NCBI GenBank assembly: GCA_002419295.1
Contig: DIFW01000017.1
Location: 128,031 to 155,828 of the forward strand
Source: Patescibacteria group bacterium UBA5738
GTDB lineage: Bacteria > Patescibacteriota > Minisyncoccia > Minisyncoccales > UBA5738
DNA length: 27,798 nucleotides
Reading direction: 5' to 3'
Shown one piece after another: positions 6,845 through 13,924 of the stretch (positions are counted from its first letter, which is position 1; each line of letters starts with the position of its first letter). Under the pieces are notes generated by a model. It saw nothing but the letters and a program-made list of their open reading frames with translations, did no database searches and was not told where the DNA came from. The translations under genes were made by a program, and so were the position numbers.

Positions 6845-8986
6845 TCACTCTAGATGCGCGCGGTCGCGGAAGTGGGCGATGCGGGCGGCCAGTTGGGGGT
6901 GGTCCGAGAGATCGGGATCGTTTTGCAAAACGCCTTTGGCGGCGGCGCGGGATTTTTCCAGCAAAAACACATCGGCAAGGGAGGCCATTGCCAGATCGGG
7001 CGCGCCCCATTGCTGGGAGCCGAACACTTCGCCCGGGCCGCGGATTTCTAAGTCTTTTTCCGCCAACTCGAAACCGCTGTCGAATTTTAGCATGGCGTTG
7101 AGGCGGCGGGTGGGATAGTCCGAGAATAGCAGGCAATATGATTGATGTTCTCCTCGCCCCACGCGGCCGCGGAATTGGTGCAGTTGCGCCAGGCCGAATT
7201 TATGCGAACCTTCAATCGCCATGATGGTGGCGTTGGGAATGTCGATGCCGACTTCGATTACCGAGGTGGAAACCAAAATATCAATATCGCCGGTTTTCAT
7301 TTTTGCCATGATTTCTTGTTTTTCGTCGGCCTTCATTTTGCCGTGCAACATGCCAACTCTCATTTCGGGGAATACTTCCTTTGACAGTTTTTCATATTCT
7401 TCTTTTACCGCCTTGACGGCGCCGGCGCCCGACCAATCGGCTTTAAAATCAAACAAAATGCCGTCGCGTTTTTGTTCTTCGTGGCCTTCTTCGGGATCAA
7501 TGCGCGGACAGACCACAAATACTTGGCGGCCCGCGCGGATTTCTTCGCGGATGAATTCATAGGTCAAGTCTCTTTCTTCGGGAATAATAATTTTTGTCGC
7601 GATTTTTTTTCTCCCGGCGGGCATTTCGTCGATGATTGCCAAATCCAGATCGCCATAAACCGTAAGCGCCAGAGTGCGGGGGATGGGGGTGGCGGTCATT
7701 GACAGCAAATGCGGCGAACGCGCGTCTTTGTTGGCGGCCAAGTTGTTTTTTGCCAAACTGGCGCGCTGATCAACGCCAAAGCGGTGCTGTTCGTCCAATA
7801 CCACCAGCCCGAGATTTTTAAATTCAACTCCTTTTTGGATGAGCGCGTTAGTGCCGATTAAAATTTGAATTTCGCCGTTTTTGGCAAGATCGACAACTGT
7901 TTTTTTGGCAACCTTGCCGTAACTTGAAAGAGAGCGGTTTTTGGCGCACAGCAAGCCGATTTCGACATTAAATGGTGCCAGCATTTTGGAAAAACCGGCA
8001 TAATGCTGATTGGCCAAAATTTCCGTGGGCACCATTACCGCGGTTTGAACTCCGGACTTGGCGGCGGCAAGGGCGGCGATCATTGCCACGATGGTTTTGC
8101 CCGATCCCACATCGCCCTGCAAAAGCCGGTTCATCGGCCGGGATTTTTCCATATCTTTTAGAATCTGCCAAGCGGTTTTGCGTTGGGCTTGCGTGAGTTT
8201 GAAAGGCAAAGATTTTACGAATTGCTTGATTAAATCCGCGTCAAAAGGAATTTCCGTTGCTTTCTCGCGGTTTAACCGCACTCGTTCGCGGAGGACCGCC
8301 AATTGGATGAAAAAGAGTTCTTCAAACGCGAATCGCCGCCGCGCTTGCCGCGCCGACTCTTCGGAGTCCGGGAAATGAATTTGTTTGATGGCGTCGCGCC
8401 AAGGCATAAAATCGTATGCCGTCAAAATGTTTTCCGGCAGGGAGTCGGCGATTTCTCCGGAATTTTTTAACAATGGCTTGATGATATATCTCAGCCAGCG
8501 GCTGGTTACGCCCGCGGTTTCCGGATAGACCGGCACCAGCCGTCCGGTATGGGTGTAGTCTTCTTCGTTATCAAATCGTTCCCGCACTTTTTCATACATT
8601 GGGTTGGAAAGATATCTATTTCCTTTCTTTTCCACCAATTTTCCCGCCAAACACACGATTGTACCCTTTTTTAATGTCCCGGCCAGATAGGGCTGATTGA
8701 ACCACAGCGCTTTTATTGTGCCGGTTTTATCGGTGATCATCGCCTCGATCAGAGTCATATGGCGTTTCCAGATGCGGATGATTTTAATGCTTTCCACTTC
8801 GCCTTGGATGCAAGCGGTTTTATCAACTTCCAAATTTGCGATGTCGGCGCGCGCGGAAAAATCTTGATAGCGGGCCGGGAAATGGTAGAGCAAATCGCGC
8901 ATTGTCAAAATGCCCAAATTTTTCAGTCGGGATTTGTATGCCGCCGAAACTCGCGTGAATTTTTCAATTGAAACTTCCAAATCCAT
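6845..8986 (-). CDS. recG: ATP-dependent DNA helicase RecG
   Basis: A 713-residue protein of normal RecG length. The N-terminal wedge/OB domain covers about 1-170 (ILTMRDLLYHFPARYQDFS, QGEVESI). Superfamily II helicase motifs follow: Walker A GDVGSGKT (291-298), the DEAD-type box DEQH (398-401), a TATPIPRT motif, and the C-terminal QFRGRVGRGEHQSYC motif VI. RecG remodels stalled forks and branched DNA and helps branch-migrate recombination intermediates in the cytoplasm. The ATG at 8986 gives the expected N-terminus. It is divergent from the slipin gene with a 71-bp AT-rich gap, and no Shine-Dalgarno site is seen. Confidence 0.97.
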   Translation of the reverse strand: MDLEVSIEKFTRVSAAYKSRLKNLGILTMRDLLYHFPARYQDFSARADIANLEVDKTACIQGEVESIKIIRIWKRHMTLIEAMITDKTGTIKALWFNQPYLAGTLKKGTIVCLAGKLVEKKGNRYLSNPMYEKVRERFDNEEDYTHTGRLVPVYPETAGVTSRWLRYIIKPLLKNSGEIADSLPENILTAYDFMPWRDAIKQIHFPDSEESARQARRRFAFEELFFIQLAVLRERVRLNREKATEIPFDADLIKQFVKSLPFKLTQAQRKTAWQILKDMEKSRPMNRLLQGDVGSGKTIVAMIAALAAAKSGVQTAVMVPTEILANQHYAGFSKMLAPFNVEIGLLCAKNRSLSSYGKVAKKTVVDLAKNGEIQILIGTNALIQKGVEFKNLGLVVLDEQHRFGVDQRASLAKNNLAANKDARSPHLLSMTATPIPRTLALTVYGDLDLAIIDEMPAGRKKIATKIIIPEERDLTYEFIREEIRAGRQVFVVCPRIDPEEGHEEQKRDGILFDFKADWSGAGAVKAVKEEYEKLSKEVFPEMRVGMLHGKMKADEKQEIMAKMKTGDIDILVSTSVIEVGIDIPNATIMAIEGSHKFGLAQLHQFRGRVGRGEHQSYCLLFSDYPTRRLNAMLKFDSGFELAEKDLEIRGPGEVFGSQQWGAPDLAMASLADVFLLEKSRAAAKGVLQNDPDLSDHPQLAARIAHFRDRAHLE

Positions 8987-9057
8987 ACATATTTCAAAAT
9001 TATGCTATTATGCTACAATAAATAAATAACTAAGACAAAACAAATAACAAAAAATAT

Positions 9058-9906
9058 ATGGCGCAAAACAATCAAGAGATCAATGCATTATCGATTATCG
9101 CGGCGTTAATTGTCGGCGCGGTCGCGTTGGCGGCGCCGGTAATCCAAATTATGGGGCCGATGGGCATAGTCGCGATTTTCGCGGGACTGATATTAGTGAT
9201 TGTCCTGGTTGGTTTGCGGGTGATCGACCAATACGAACGGGGCATAATATTGACCTTGGGTCAGTATTCGGGCACGCGCGGTCCGGGGCTTACATGGATT
9301 TTGGTGGGAATTCAGCGCATGGTCAAAGTTGATATGCGCATCACCACCACCGACATTCCGTCGCAGGAAGTGATCACCAAAGACAATGTGCCGGTGGGAA
9401 TCAACGCCGTGGTTTATTTTCAAGTGGAGTCGGCCGAAAAGGCGATCTTGAATATCAAGGATTACACGCTGGCCGTGGCGCAATACGCGCAAGCCGCGTT
9501 GCGCGATGTGATCGGCGGTATTGAACTTGACCCGCTGCTTTCCGAGCGCGAAAAAATTTCCGAAGCGATCAAACAAATCGTTGACCAAGCCACCAACAGT
9601 TGGGGGATAAATGTCACCGACATCAAAATCCAGGACATTGAATTGCCCGCGGATATGAAGCGCGTTATGGCCAAGCAGGCCGAATCCGAACGCGAAAGAA
9701 GAGCCATCATCATCCGCGCCGAAGGCGAATTCCAGGCGTCGGCGCGATTGGCCGAAGCCGCCAAAATGCTTACCGACACTCCCGGAGGCTTGTCGATGCG
9801 CACTTTGCAAACCATTGAAAAGATAAATCCCGATCCGTCCAAAACCGTGATCTTCGCCCTGCCGGTGGAAATCATGGAAGGCTTCAAAAAGCTGGCGGGC
9901 AAGTAA
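9058..9906 (+). CDS. SPFH/Band 7 protein, slipin (stomatin-like)
   Basis: A 282-residue protein. Residues about 10-55 hold two hydrophobic helices, followed by the typical slipin start VIDQYERGIILTLGQYSGTR with GPGL. The SPFH domain runs from about 60 to 215 (RITTTDIPSQEVITKDNVPV; LRDVIGG; LLSEREKI; INVTDIKIQDIELPADMKR), then an Ala/Glu-rich coiled helix (ESERERRAIIIRAEGEFQAS). Slipins form membrane-bound oligomeric scaffolds and are often encoded next to an NfeD protease-like partner. No nfeD is seen here. The start is ATG in the aaaaatatATG context, divergent from recG. Confidence 0.94.
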   Translation: MAQNNQEINALSIIAALIVGAVALAAPVIQIMGPMGIVAIFAGLILVIVLVGLRVIDQYERGIILTLGQYSGTRGPGLTWILVGIQRMVKVDMRITTTDIPSQEVITKDNVPVGINAVVYFQVESAEKAILNIKDYTLAVAQYAQAALRDVIGGIELDPLLSEREKISEAIKQIVDQATNSWGINVTDIKIQDIELPADMKRVMAKQAESERERRAIIIRAEGEFQASARLAEAAKMLTDTPGGLSMRTLQTIEKINPDPSKTVIFALPVEIMEGFKKLAGK

Positions 9907-10007
9907 AATTTAAAAGTGATTTTTGAGCCCGGGTTTTCTCATGTTCTTGTTTGAACTGATGGCCTTTCAAGGTGGATTTTGAAGGTAAAATATGGTATTA
10001 TTAAGCC

Positions 10008-10208
10008 ATGTATAATTGGTCGGTTGACATTTCGGAATTGAAAAAAGATAAAGTTGCGTATGCCGTTTGGCGCTTGGAGCAGATGGTTAATTTCGGTTTG
10101 GATAAAGAAAAATTAAGTGCCCGCGAATTGAAAAAATATTGGCCAAAACTCCGTCTTGACCCAAACAAAAAGAAGTATTTAGCAATGCTTTTAGGGATTA
10201 AGAATTAA
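10008..10208 (+). CDS. Small protein paired with AbiEii-type nucleotidyltransferase
   Basis: A 66-residue, charged, helical protein (MYNWSVDISELKKD...) that ends in KLRLDPNKKKYLAMLLGIKN. No catalytic motif is seen. It lies 2 bp upstream of the AbiEii-like gene, so the two are almost certainly co-translated. By position it fills the slot of the antitoxin or accessory subunit in type IV-like AbiE modules, but it lacks an evident winged helix, so that role is inference. The second AbiEii-like gene at 17180 is also preceded by a small gene (16930). The two small proteins share little beyond a C-terminal pattern of L(x)P followed by an aromatic-rich helix. Confidence 0.7.
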   Translation: MYNWSVDISELKKDKVAYAVWRLEQMVNFGLDKEKLSARELKKYWPKLRLDPNKKKYLAMLLGIKN

Positions 10209-10210
10209 CC

Positions 10211-10870
10211 ATGGCAAAAACGATTTTAACCGAAAATCAAACAAATTTGCTTTTTGCAATCAGCGGCGACAAAGAAATTTGCCGTTGTTTTTATCTCACC
10301 GGTGGCACGGCGTTAGCCGAATTTTATTTGCATCATCGCTTATCTGAAGATCTGGATTTTTTTTCTGAAGATGAATTTGATGTGCAGGCGATCAATGTTT
10401 TTTTCAAAAAGAACAAAATCAAACTCGGCTTCAAGAAAATTGATTATCAGCAGAGTTTTAATCGCAATCTGTTTTTTATCCATTTTGACGCTGACATTGT
10501 TAAAACTGAGTTTACATATTTTCCTTTTGTTGAAATTCAGCAAAAAACCGAGATTGGCAATTTGCGGATTGACGGAGCACTTGATATCGCAGTTAACAAA
10601 ATTTTTACCATTTACCAAAATCCCCGGGCGCGCGATTTCATTGATCTGTATTGCTTGCATAATGAATTCGGTTTTCAAATTACGGATTTGGCCAAAAAAG
10701 CGCGGATCAAATTTGATGTGCCAATTGACTATTTGCAGTTGGGAAGTAATTTTTTATTGGCCGCCGAAGTGAAAGATTACCCGGTGATGAAAATAAAAAT
10801 CAACCGTAAAGATTGGCAAAATTACTTTATCAATGAAGCTAAGAAATTGAAAACCGATATTATTGGATAA
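10211..10870 (+). CDS. AbiEii/AbiGii-type nucleotidyltransferase (toxin-like), copy 1
   Basis: A 219-residue protein. It has the nucleotidyltransferase motif FYLTGGTALAEFYLHHRLSE with GG at 31-32 and acidic DLD at 47-49. A distal segment IAVNKIFTIYQ...ARDFIDLY carries Lys 130 and Arg 141/Asp 142/Asp 145, the usual AbiEii spacing. Known AbiEii-type toxins transfer nucleotides to RNA targets such as tRNA in phage defence and toxin-antitoxin systems. It follows a 66-residue protein by 2 bp. It shares the N-terminal ILTENQ and the motif layout with the second copy at 17180, so the two are distant paralogues. The real target here is unknown. Confidence 0.88.
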   Translation: MAKTILTENQTNLLFAISGDKEICRCFYLTGGTALAEFYLHHRLSEDLDFFSEDEFDVQAINVFFKKNKIKLGFKKIDYQQSFNRNLFFIHFDADIVKTEFTYFPFVEIQQKTEIGNLRIDGALDIAVNKIFTIYQNPRARDFIDLYCLHNEFGFQITDLAKKARIKFDVPIDYLQLGSNFLLAAEVKDYPVMKIKINRKDWQNYFINEAKKLKTDIIG

Positions 10871-10880
10871 TAGAGAAAAT

Positions 10881-11566
10881 ATGAAATTATTTTTGACTTC
10901 GGCGGGATTGTGCCGGAAATCACGGATGTTTTTTTGAAATTTTTAGACAAAAAGCCGCAAAATTGCCGGATGATTTTTGTGCCCACGGCCGCCGCTACCG
11001 AAACCGACGAATGGTTTATTGAGTTTGTAAAAAAAGACAAGGGGCGGTTGGCCGAATTAGGATTTAATATCCAAGTTGTCGATCTGAAAAGAGAAACTGA
11101 AACTTCATTGGAAAATAAATTTGCCGATGCCGATGTTGTTTATGTTGAAGGCTGTAATACTTTTTATTTGTTGGATTGGGTGCGCAAAAGCGGTTTTGGG
11201 AAAGCGGTCAAAAAATTTTTGGAAAGGGGAGGAACTTATGTCGGTGTGAGCGCCGGTTCAATGATCGCCGGAATCAATATCGAATCCGCGAATTGGGAGC
11301 CGGCCGACAGGAATATCGCCGGTTTAAATGATTTATCGGCAATGAATTTGGTGGATTTCGTCATCACACCTCATTATTGCTCCGAATTTGCCGCCGCGGT
11401 TGGCGTGGCCGCGTCAAAAGCGAATTATACTACCGTGGCGCTTACCGATAGCCAAGCGGTTTTGGTTGACGGCCATGAAATCGAAATTATTGGCCCGGGC
11501 CAAAAAATAATTTTTAATTTAAAATTTCTTGGGACGAAAACTGATTTTTTGGGGCGAAAGGCTTGA
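10881..11566 (+). pseudogene. Peptidase E (S51) family protein with N-terminal frameshift
   Basis: From ATG 10881 the reading is MKLFLTSAG, the expected first strand of S51 peptidases, but it then goes out of frame. The rest of the protein (PEITDVFLKFLD...) lies in another frame that could start only at GTG 10910. One added base near the GGG at 10904-10906 would join them. The remainder is well conserved: FVPTAA, YVEGCNTFYLL, the nucleophile elbow GVSAGSMIAG with its Ser, and VITPHYC with a His. Family members are cytoplasmic serine exopeptidases for Asp-X dipeptides or cyanophycinase relatives. A GTG start would give 218 residues without the first strand, which would probably harm folding. 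The cause may be decay or a base-call error. Confidence 0.75.
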
Positions 11567-11592
11567 CATCGCGGGGCGAGACAGGTTAGAAT
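11563..11592 (+). promoter_or_regulatory. Sigma-70-like promoter overlapping the peptidase stop
   Basis: TTGACA (11563-11568) and TAGAAT (11587-11592) are separated by 18 bp. The -35 box overlaps the stop codon of the S51 gene. A stem CAGACC/GGTCTG (11593-11598 with 11604-11609) lies at the predicted start of transcription. Confidence 0.55.
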
Positions 11593-11670
11593 CAGACCAT
11601 AAAGGTCTGTTAGCGATAACAAACTGATTAACCACAAAATTCAATTTCTAGGGTTGGATTTTGCAAAACA

Positions 11671-11730
11671 ATGTTAAAATTCGACGACGAAGAAGAAAAA
11701 AAAGGAGATGATGATAAAGGTGATGCGTAG
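11671..11730 (+). CDS. Possible 19-residue acidic micro-ORF
   Basis: ATG to TAG encodes MLKFDDEEEKKGDDDKGDA, extremely acidic, between a promoter at 11563 and a terminator at 11753. It has no clear ribosome site and may be chance. An overlapping 37-residue frame (11711-11824) has an AAGGAG placed too close to its ATG and would read through the terminator. The transcript could also be a non-coding RNA of about 175 nt. Confidence 0.25.
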   Translation: MLKFDDEEEKKGDDDKGDA

Positions 11731-11752
11731 TTTGAAATTTCAGAAAATAAAG

Positions 11753-11776
11753 ACGGATATCATATCCGTTTTTATT
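11753..11776 (+). terminator. Intrinsic terminator of the short transcript
   Basis: ACGGATA (11753-11759) and TATCCGT (11763-11769) form a tight hairpin, followed by TTTTATTT. Confidence 0.7.
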
Positions 11777-11782
11777 TATATA

Positions 11783-11806
11783 CTGGAGTGTCCTGTGACA
11801 CTCCAG
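11783..11806. repeat. Perfect 10-bp-arm inverted repeat
   Basis: CTGGAGTGTC (11783-11792) and GACACTCCAG (11797-11806) flank CTGT. No T-run follows. It lies 22 bp upstream of the small CPxC protein and could be an operator or a 5' leader stem. Confidence 0.6.
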
Positions 11807-11827
11807 CGGATAAATCAAAATTAAAAT

Positions 11828-11995
11828 ATGGAAAGCAAAAACAATGATATGTTTTTCGATGATTGCCCGATTTGCCGGGCGATGAAGGCCGCGCAAGATC
11901 AGGGGAGGGAATTGTCAATGGAGGAATTGAAGGCGGCGTTTCAAAAGGCCAAGGACGAGGGCGGCGTGGTGGGCGGCGAATGGTTTGAAAAATAA
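11828..11995 (+). CDS. Small CPxC-containing protein, unknown function
   Basis: A 55-residue protein that starts at ATG in the taaaatATG context. It has one CPIC pair at about residues 13-16 (FFDDCPICRAM), then an amphipathic Gln/Glu/Lys-rich helix and an end of GGVVGGEWFEK. With only two cysteines it could bind zinc as a dimer or be redox active. I do not recognise the family. It has its own hairpin upstream and a terminator-like hairpin after it, so it is probably a separate transcription unit. Confidence 0.6.
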   Translation: MESKNNDMFFDDCPICRAMKAAQDQGRELSMEELKAAFQKAKDEGGVVGGEWFEK

Positions 11996-12021
11996 AGATA
12001 ATCAAGAATATCAGCAGTAAT

Positions 12022-12067
12022 TTTACGGACATTCCAACATTCTTGAGAATGTCCGTAAACGGTTTTT
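12022..12067 (+). terminator. Hairpin terminator after the CPxC gene
   Basis: TTTACGGACATTC (12022-12034) pairs with GAATGTCCGTAAA (12047-12059) around a 12-base loop, followed by CGGTTTTT. The T-run is shorter and shifted two bases from the stem. Confidence 0.6.
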
Positions 12068-12352
12068 ATGTTGATTTGTAATTGCGGTAGCCGCGAGCAA
12101 AATAAAATCGCGTTGACATTTGATGCCGATGTTTTTCCACGGGTCCATTTGCGAGAAGCGGAAATCGCCGATTTCGTGTTGAAAAATTCTCAAAACGGAT
12201 CAATTATTCTTCTACATGATGGAAGCCGCAAAGAAGAGGAGCAAAAAACGCGGCCGGCGGAAATGCTTGCGGCCTTGCTGGAAATTATTGGGAAATTAAG
12301 CGGTAAATTTAAATTTGTGCGTTTGGATGAAACAGATTTTGATAATTCATAG
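12068..12352 (+). pseudogene. Polysaccharide deacetylase (NodB domain) remnant, internally deleted
   Basis: A 94-residue reading frame. It contains the first NodB motif as KIALTFDAD (normally TFDDG) and, only about 30 residues later, the last motif NGSIILLHDGSR with the C-terminal helix and strand (MLAALLEIIGKL...FKFVRL). In intact NodB domains about 150 residues separate these motifs, including the metal-binding HxxxH. That middle part is missing here, so deacetylation of cell-wall or surface polysaccharide is not expected. The frame is still open, which suggests a fairly recent in-frame deletion or a short pseudo-enzyme. Its ATG follows a terminator hairpin directly, so expression is doubtful. 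Confidence 0.7.
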
Positions 12353-12391
12353 GTTTTGTTGCAAAATGAAACTTTATAAAGTTTAAAATTT

Positions 12392-12769
12392 ATGCCAAAG
12401 ACTAAAGTTTGTTTGATCGTTAAAAATAAAAAAGGGGAATTTTTGTTGCAGTTGCGCGACGAAGATCCGGAAATCGGCAAATGGGTTTTGTTTGGTGGGG
12501 GAGTGAACGGCGGCGAAACGCCGCAAGCCGCGCTGGCGCGGGAAATCAAAGAAGAGTTGGGTTATAAAATCAAGCGCGCGGAATTTTTTAAAGAATATGT
12601 TGATAATGGCATTCGACAAATGATTTATATTTTGCGCGCACCGGTTGAAATTGAAAAATTACAACTTGGCGAAGGCGCGGCTATGAAATTTTTCGCGCCC
12701 GACGATCTTGATAATTTGGCCATCAGGTTTAACTTTAAGGAAATTATAGATGATTATCGGAAAAAATGA
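12392..12769 (+). CDS. Nudix hydrolase
   Basis: A 125-residue single-domain protein. The 23-residue Nudix box is complete at about 36-58: Gly 36, Glu 42, Arg-Glu 50-51, Glu-Glu 54-55, Gly 57 (GETPQAALAREIKEELG). The lead-in VCLIVKNKKGEFLLQLRD is typical. These enzymes cleave nucleoside diphosphates linked to another group. The substrate cannot be told from the box; nucleotide clean-up and ADP-ribose are both possible. The macrodomain gene 370 bp downstream makes ADP-ribose worth testing. The ATG sits in aatttATG, with no clear Shine-Dalgarno site. Confidence 0.93.
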   Translation: MPKTKVCLIVKNKKGEFLLQLRDEDPEIGKWVLFGGGVNGGETPQAALAREIKEELGYKIKRAEFFKEYVDNGIRQMIYILRAPVEIEKLQLGEGAAMKFFAPDDLDNLAIRFNFKEIIDDYRKK

Positions 12770-12803
12770 TCAAAATTTAGAATATGGCGGGTGGGCGGGC
12801 ATT

Positions 12804-12834
12804 ATATTCCATTTGGAATATTTTTTGTTATAAT
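12804..12834 (+). promoter_or_regulatory. Promoter of XRE gene with overlapping operator palindrome
   Basis: The palindrome ATATTCCA-TT-TGGAATAT covers 12804-12821. A perfect -10 TATAAT lies at 12829-12834, and the -35 region 17 bp upstream (12806-12811, weak ATTCCA) falls inside the palindrome. Binding there would block RNA polymerase, as expected for autorepression by the HTH protein at 12871. The same palindrome recurs at 13114-13131. Confidence 0.7.
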
Positions 12835-12870
12835 TATTATGACGCAACCAAATAGAATAATTTCGGGCAT

Positions 12871-13089
12871 ATGATCAGTGATCACAAAGAAGAATATCAA
12901 AAAATCGCGGCTAAATTGCGCATAGCTCGATTGGCGGTTGGGTTGAGACAAGGCAAGGCGGCGCACCATATTGACAAGAGCCAATCATATATTTCAAAAG
13001 TTGAGTCGGCAAAAATTTTTATTGGCGCGGTTGAGCTGGCAATGCTTGCCAAAGCTTATAAAAAACCAATAGAATATTTTTTATCTTAA
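12871..13089 (+). CDS. XRE-family HTH regulator
   Basis: A 72-residue protein that is almost all helix-turn-helix: KLRIARLAVGLRQGKAAHHIDKSQSYISKVESAK, then ELAMLAKAYKKPIEYFLS. This is the Cro/C1 five-helix fold with the recognition helix at about residues 33-43. No other domain is present. It starts at ATG 12871, which overlaps the TGA of an 11-codon leader frame (ATG 12839) in an ATGA arrangement that could couple translation. Matching palindromes lie over its promoter and just before the macrodomain gene, so it very likely regulates itself and that gene. Confidence 0.92.
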   Translation: MISDHKEEYQKIAAKLRIARLAVGLRQGKAAHHIDKSQSYISKVESAKIFIGAVELAMLAKAYKKPIEYFLS

Positions 13090-13110
13090 TCGCTGGCTTT
13101 GCGCCGTTGG

Positions 13111-13134
13111 CATATATTCCATATGGAATATATG
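13111..13134. promoter_or_regulatory. Second operator palindrome, before the macrodomain gene
   Basis: A perfect 24-bp palindrome whose core ATATTCCA-TA-TGGAATAT (13114-13131) differs from the site at 12804 only in the central base pairs. It lies between the XRE gene and the macrodomain gene, 5 bp before the ATG at 13140. A separate promoter here is not clear; the site could be a roadblock, a looping partner or part of an internal promoter. Confidence 0.7.
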
Positions 13135-13139
13135 AGATT

Positions 13140-13646
13140 ATGGAAATCGAGGTTATTAAAGGGGATATAACAAAATTGGCGGTGGGGGCGATTGTGAACG
13201 CTAGCGACAAAAAATTTTCCGGCGCGGGCGGAGTTGATTTGGCAATTCATCGTGCCACCGGAAGGGAATTGGCGGAAGATTGCGATAAATTGGGCGGCGG
13301 CAAAACCGGCCAAGCCAAAATCACCAGGGGCTATAAATTACCCGCGGATTATGTAATTCATACGGTTGGGCCGGTATTTGGTAAAGAAGGCGGCAAAGAA
13401 GCGGAATTGCTGGCGGATTGTTATAAGAATTGCTTTAAACTTGCCAAAGAAAACGGCATTCGTTTGATTGCATTTCCCGCGATTTCCACCGGTACCTACG
13501 GCTATCCCAAAAAAGAAGCCGCGCAAATCGCGGTTGCGGCCGTCAAAGAATTTTGCGATTTGAATTCGGCCGGTTTCGATAAAATAATCTTTACCTGTTT
13601 TGACGACGAAAATTTCAAAATTTATAAATCATTATTGGAATTATGA
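13140..13646 (+). CDS. Macrodomain protein, ADP-ribose/O-acetyl-ADP-ribose hydrolase type
   Basis: A 168-residue protein covering a whole macrodomain. Visible motifs are VGAIVNASD (Asn 20), the GAGGVDLAIHRATG loop (28-41) and the phosphate loop ISTGTYGYP (115-123), as in YmdB/MacroD-type enzymes. These bind ADP-ribose and can remove it from O-acetyl-ADP-ribose, proteins or nucleic acids. In DarTG systems a macrodomain serves as the antitoxin, but no DarT-like toxin is seen here. I start at ATG 13140, because an upstream in-frame start would encode the operator palindrome as protein. It sits under an XRE-type operator and overlaps the next fragment by ATGA. Confidence 0.93.
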   Translation: MEIEVIKGDITKLAVGAIVNASDKKFSGAGGVDLAIHRATGRELAEDCDKLGGGKTGQAKITRGYKLPADYVIHTVGPVFGKEGGKEAELLADCYKNCFKLAKENGIRLIAFPAISTGTYGYPKKEAAQIAVAAVKEFCDLNSAGFDKIIFTCFDDENFKIYKSLLEL

Positions 13647-13867
13647 AAACGGAGTTTTGCCGAGTTAATACCAAAGACGGATTGCGGCTGAATGGATTGT
13701 TGTTCGCGCTGGAGGGGGAGGCAAGGGCGGCGGTTTTGCATTTTCACGGACGCGCGGGAAATTTTTATGCCAACGGATTTTTGGACGCGATGGCGCGAAT
13801 TTATACCGATTATAATGATTCAAGCGCTACGGACGATTGTTTGGATATCCGAATGCGGCGGTCTTGA
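13643..13867 (+). pseudogene. Truncated alpha/beta hydrolase (N-terminal fragment)
   Basis: A 74-residue frame that overlaps the macrodomain stop by ATGA. It begins like an alpha/beta hydrolase: TKDGLRLNGLLF, then AAVLHFHGRAGNFY (oxyanion-type HG segment) and NGFLDAMARIYTD. It then turns into unrelated sequence (SSATDDCLDIRMRRS) and stops. The Ser nucleophile elbow and the Asp and His of the triad are absent. The break lies about 50 bp before a strong promoter for the ATPase gene, so the 3' part was probably lost when the downstream cassette arrived or by deletion. Confidence 0.7.
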
Positions 13868-13907
13868 CAATTAGTGTACTTGTGAGTATACTACTTATAA
13901 GTATACT
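13864..13907 (+). promoter_or_regulatory. Near-consensus promoter overlaid by palindromic octamers
   Basis: TTGACA (13864-13869), 17 bp, TATACT (13887-13892). The self-complementary octamer AGTATACT occurs at 13885-13892 and 13900-13907, with a variant AGTGTACT at 13873-13880, and ACTTATAAGT (13893-13902) is another palindrome. The -10 box is inside one octamer. It drives the ATPase gene at 13925 and looks repressible. Confidence 0.75.
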
Positions 13908-13924
13908 AAATTGACGGAAATAAG

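Noticed and set aside
9193..9810. Long open frame antisense to the slipin gene
   Set aside because: It mirrors a well-conserved SPFH gene, is rich in His/Arg as typical for antisense frames, and has no motif or start context.
11711..11824. 37-residue frame after AAAGGAG
   Set aside because: The Shine-Dalgarno-like site is only 3 bp from the ATG and the frame reads through a clear terminator.
13107..13139. Upstream start extending the macrodomain protein
   Set aside because: The extension would translate the operator palindrome; the family start fits ATG 13140.
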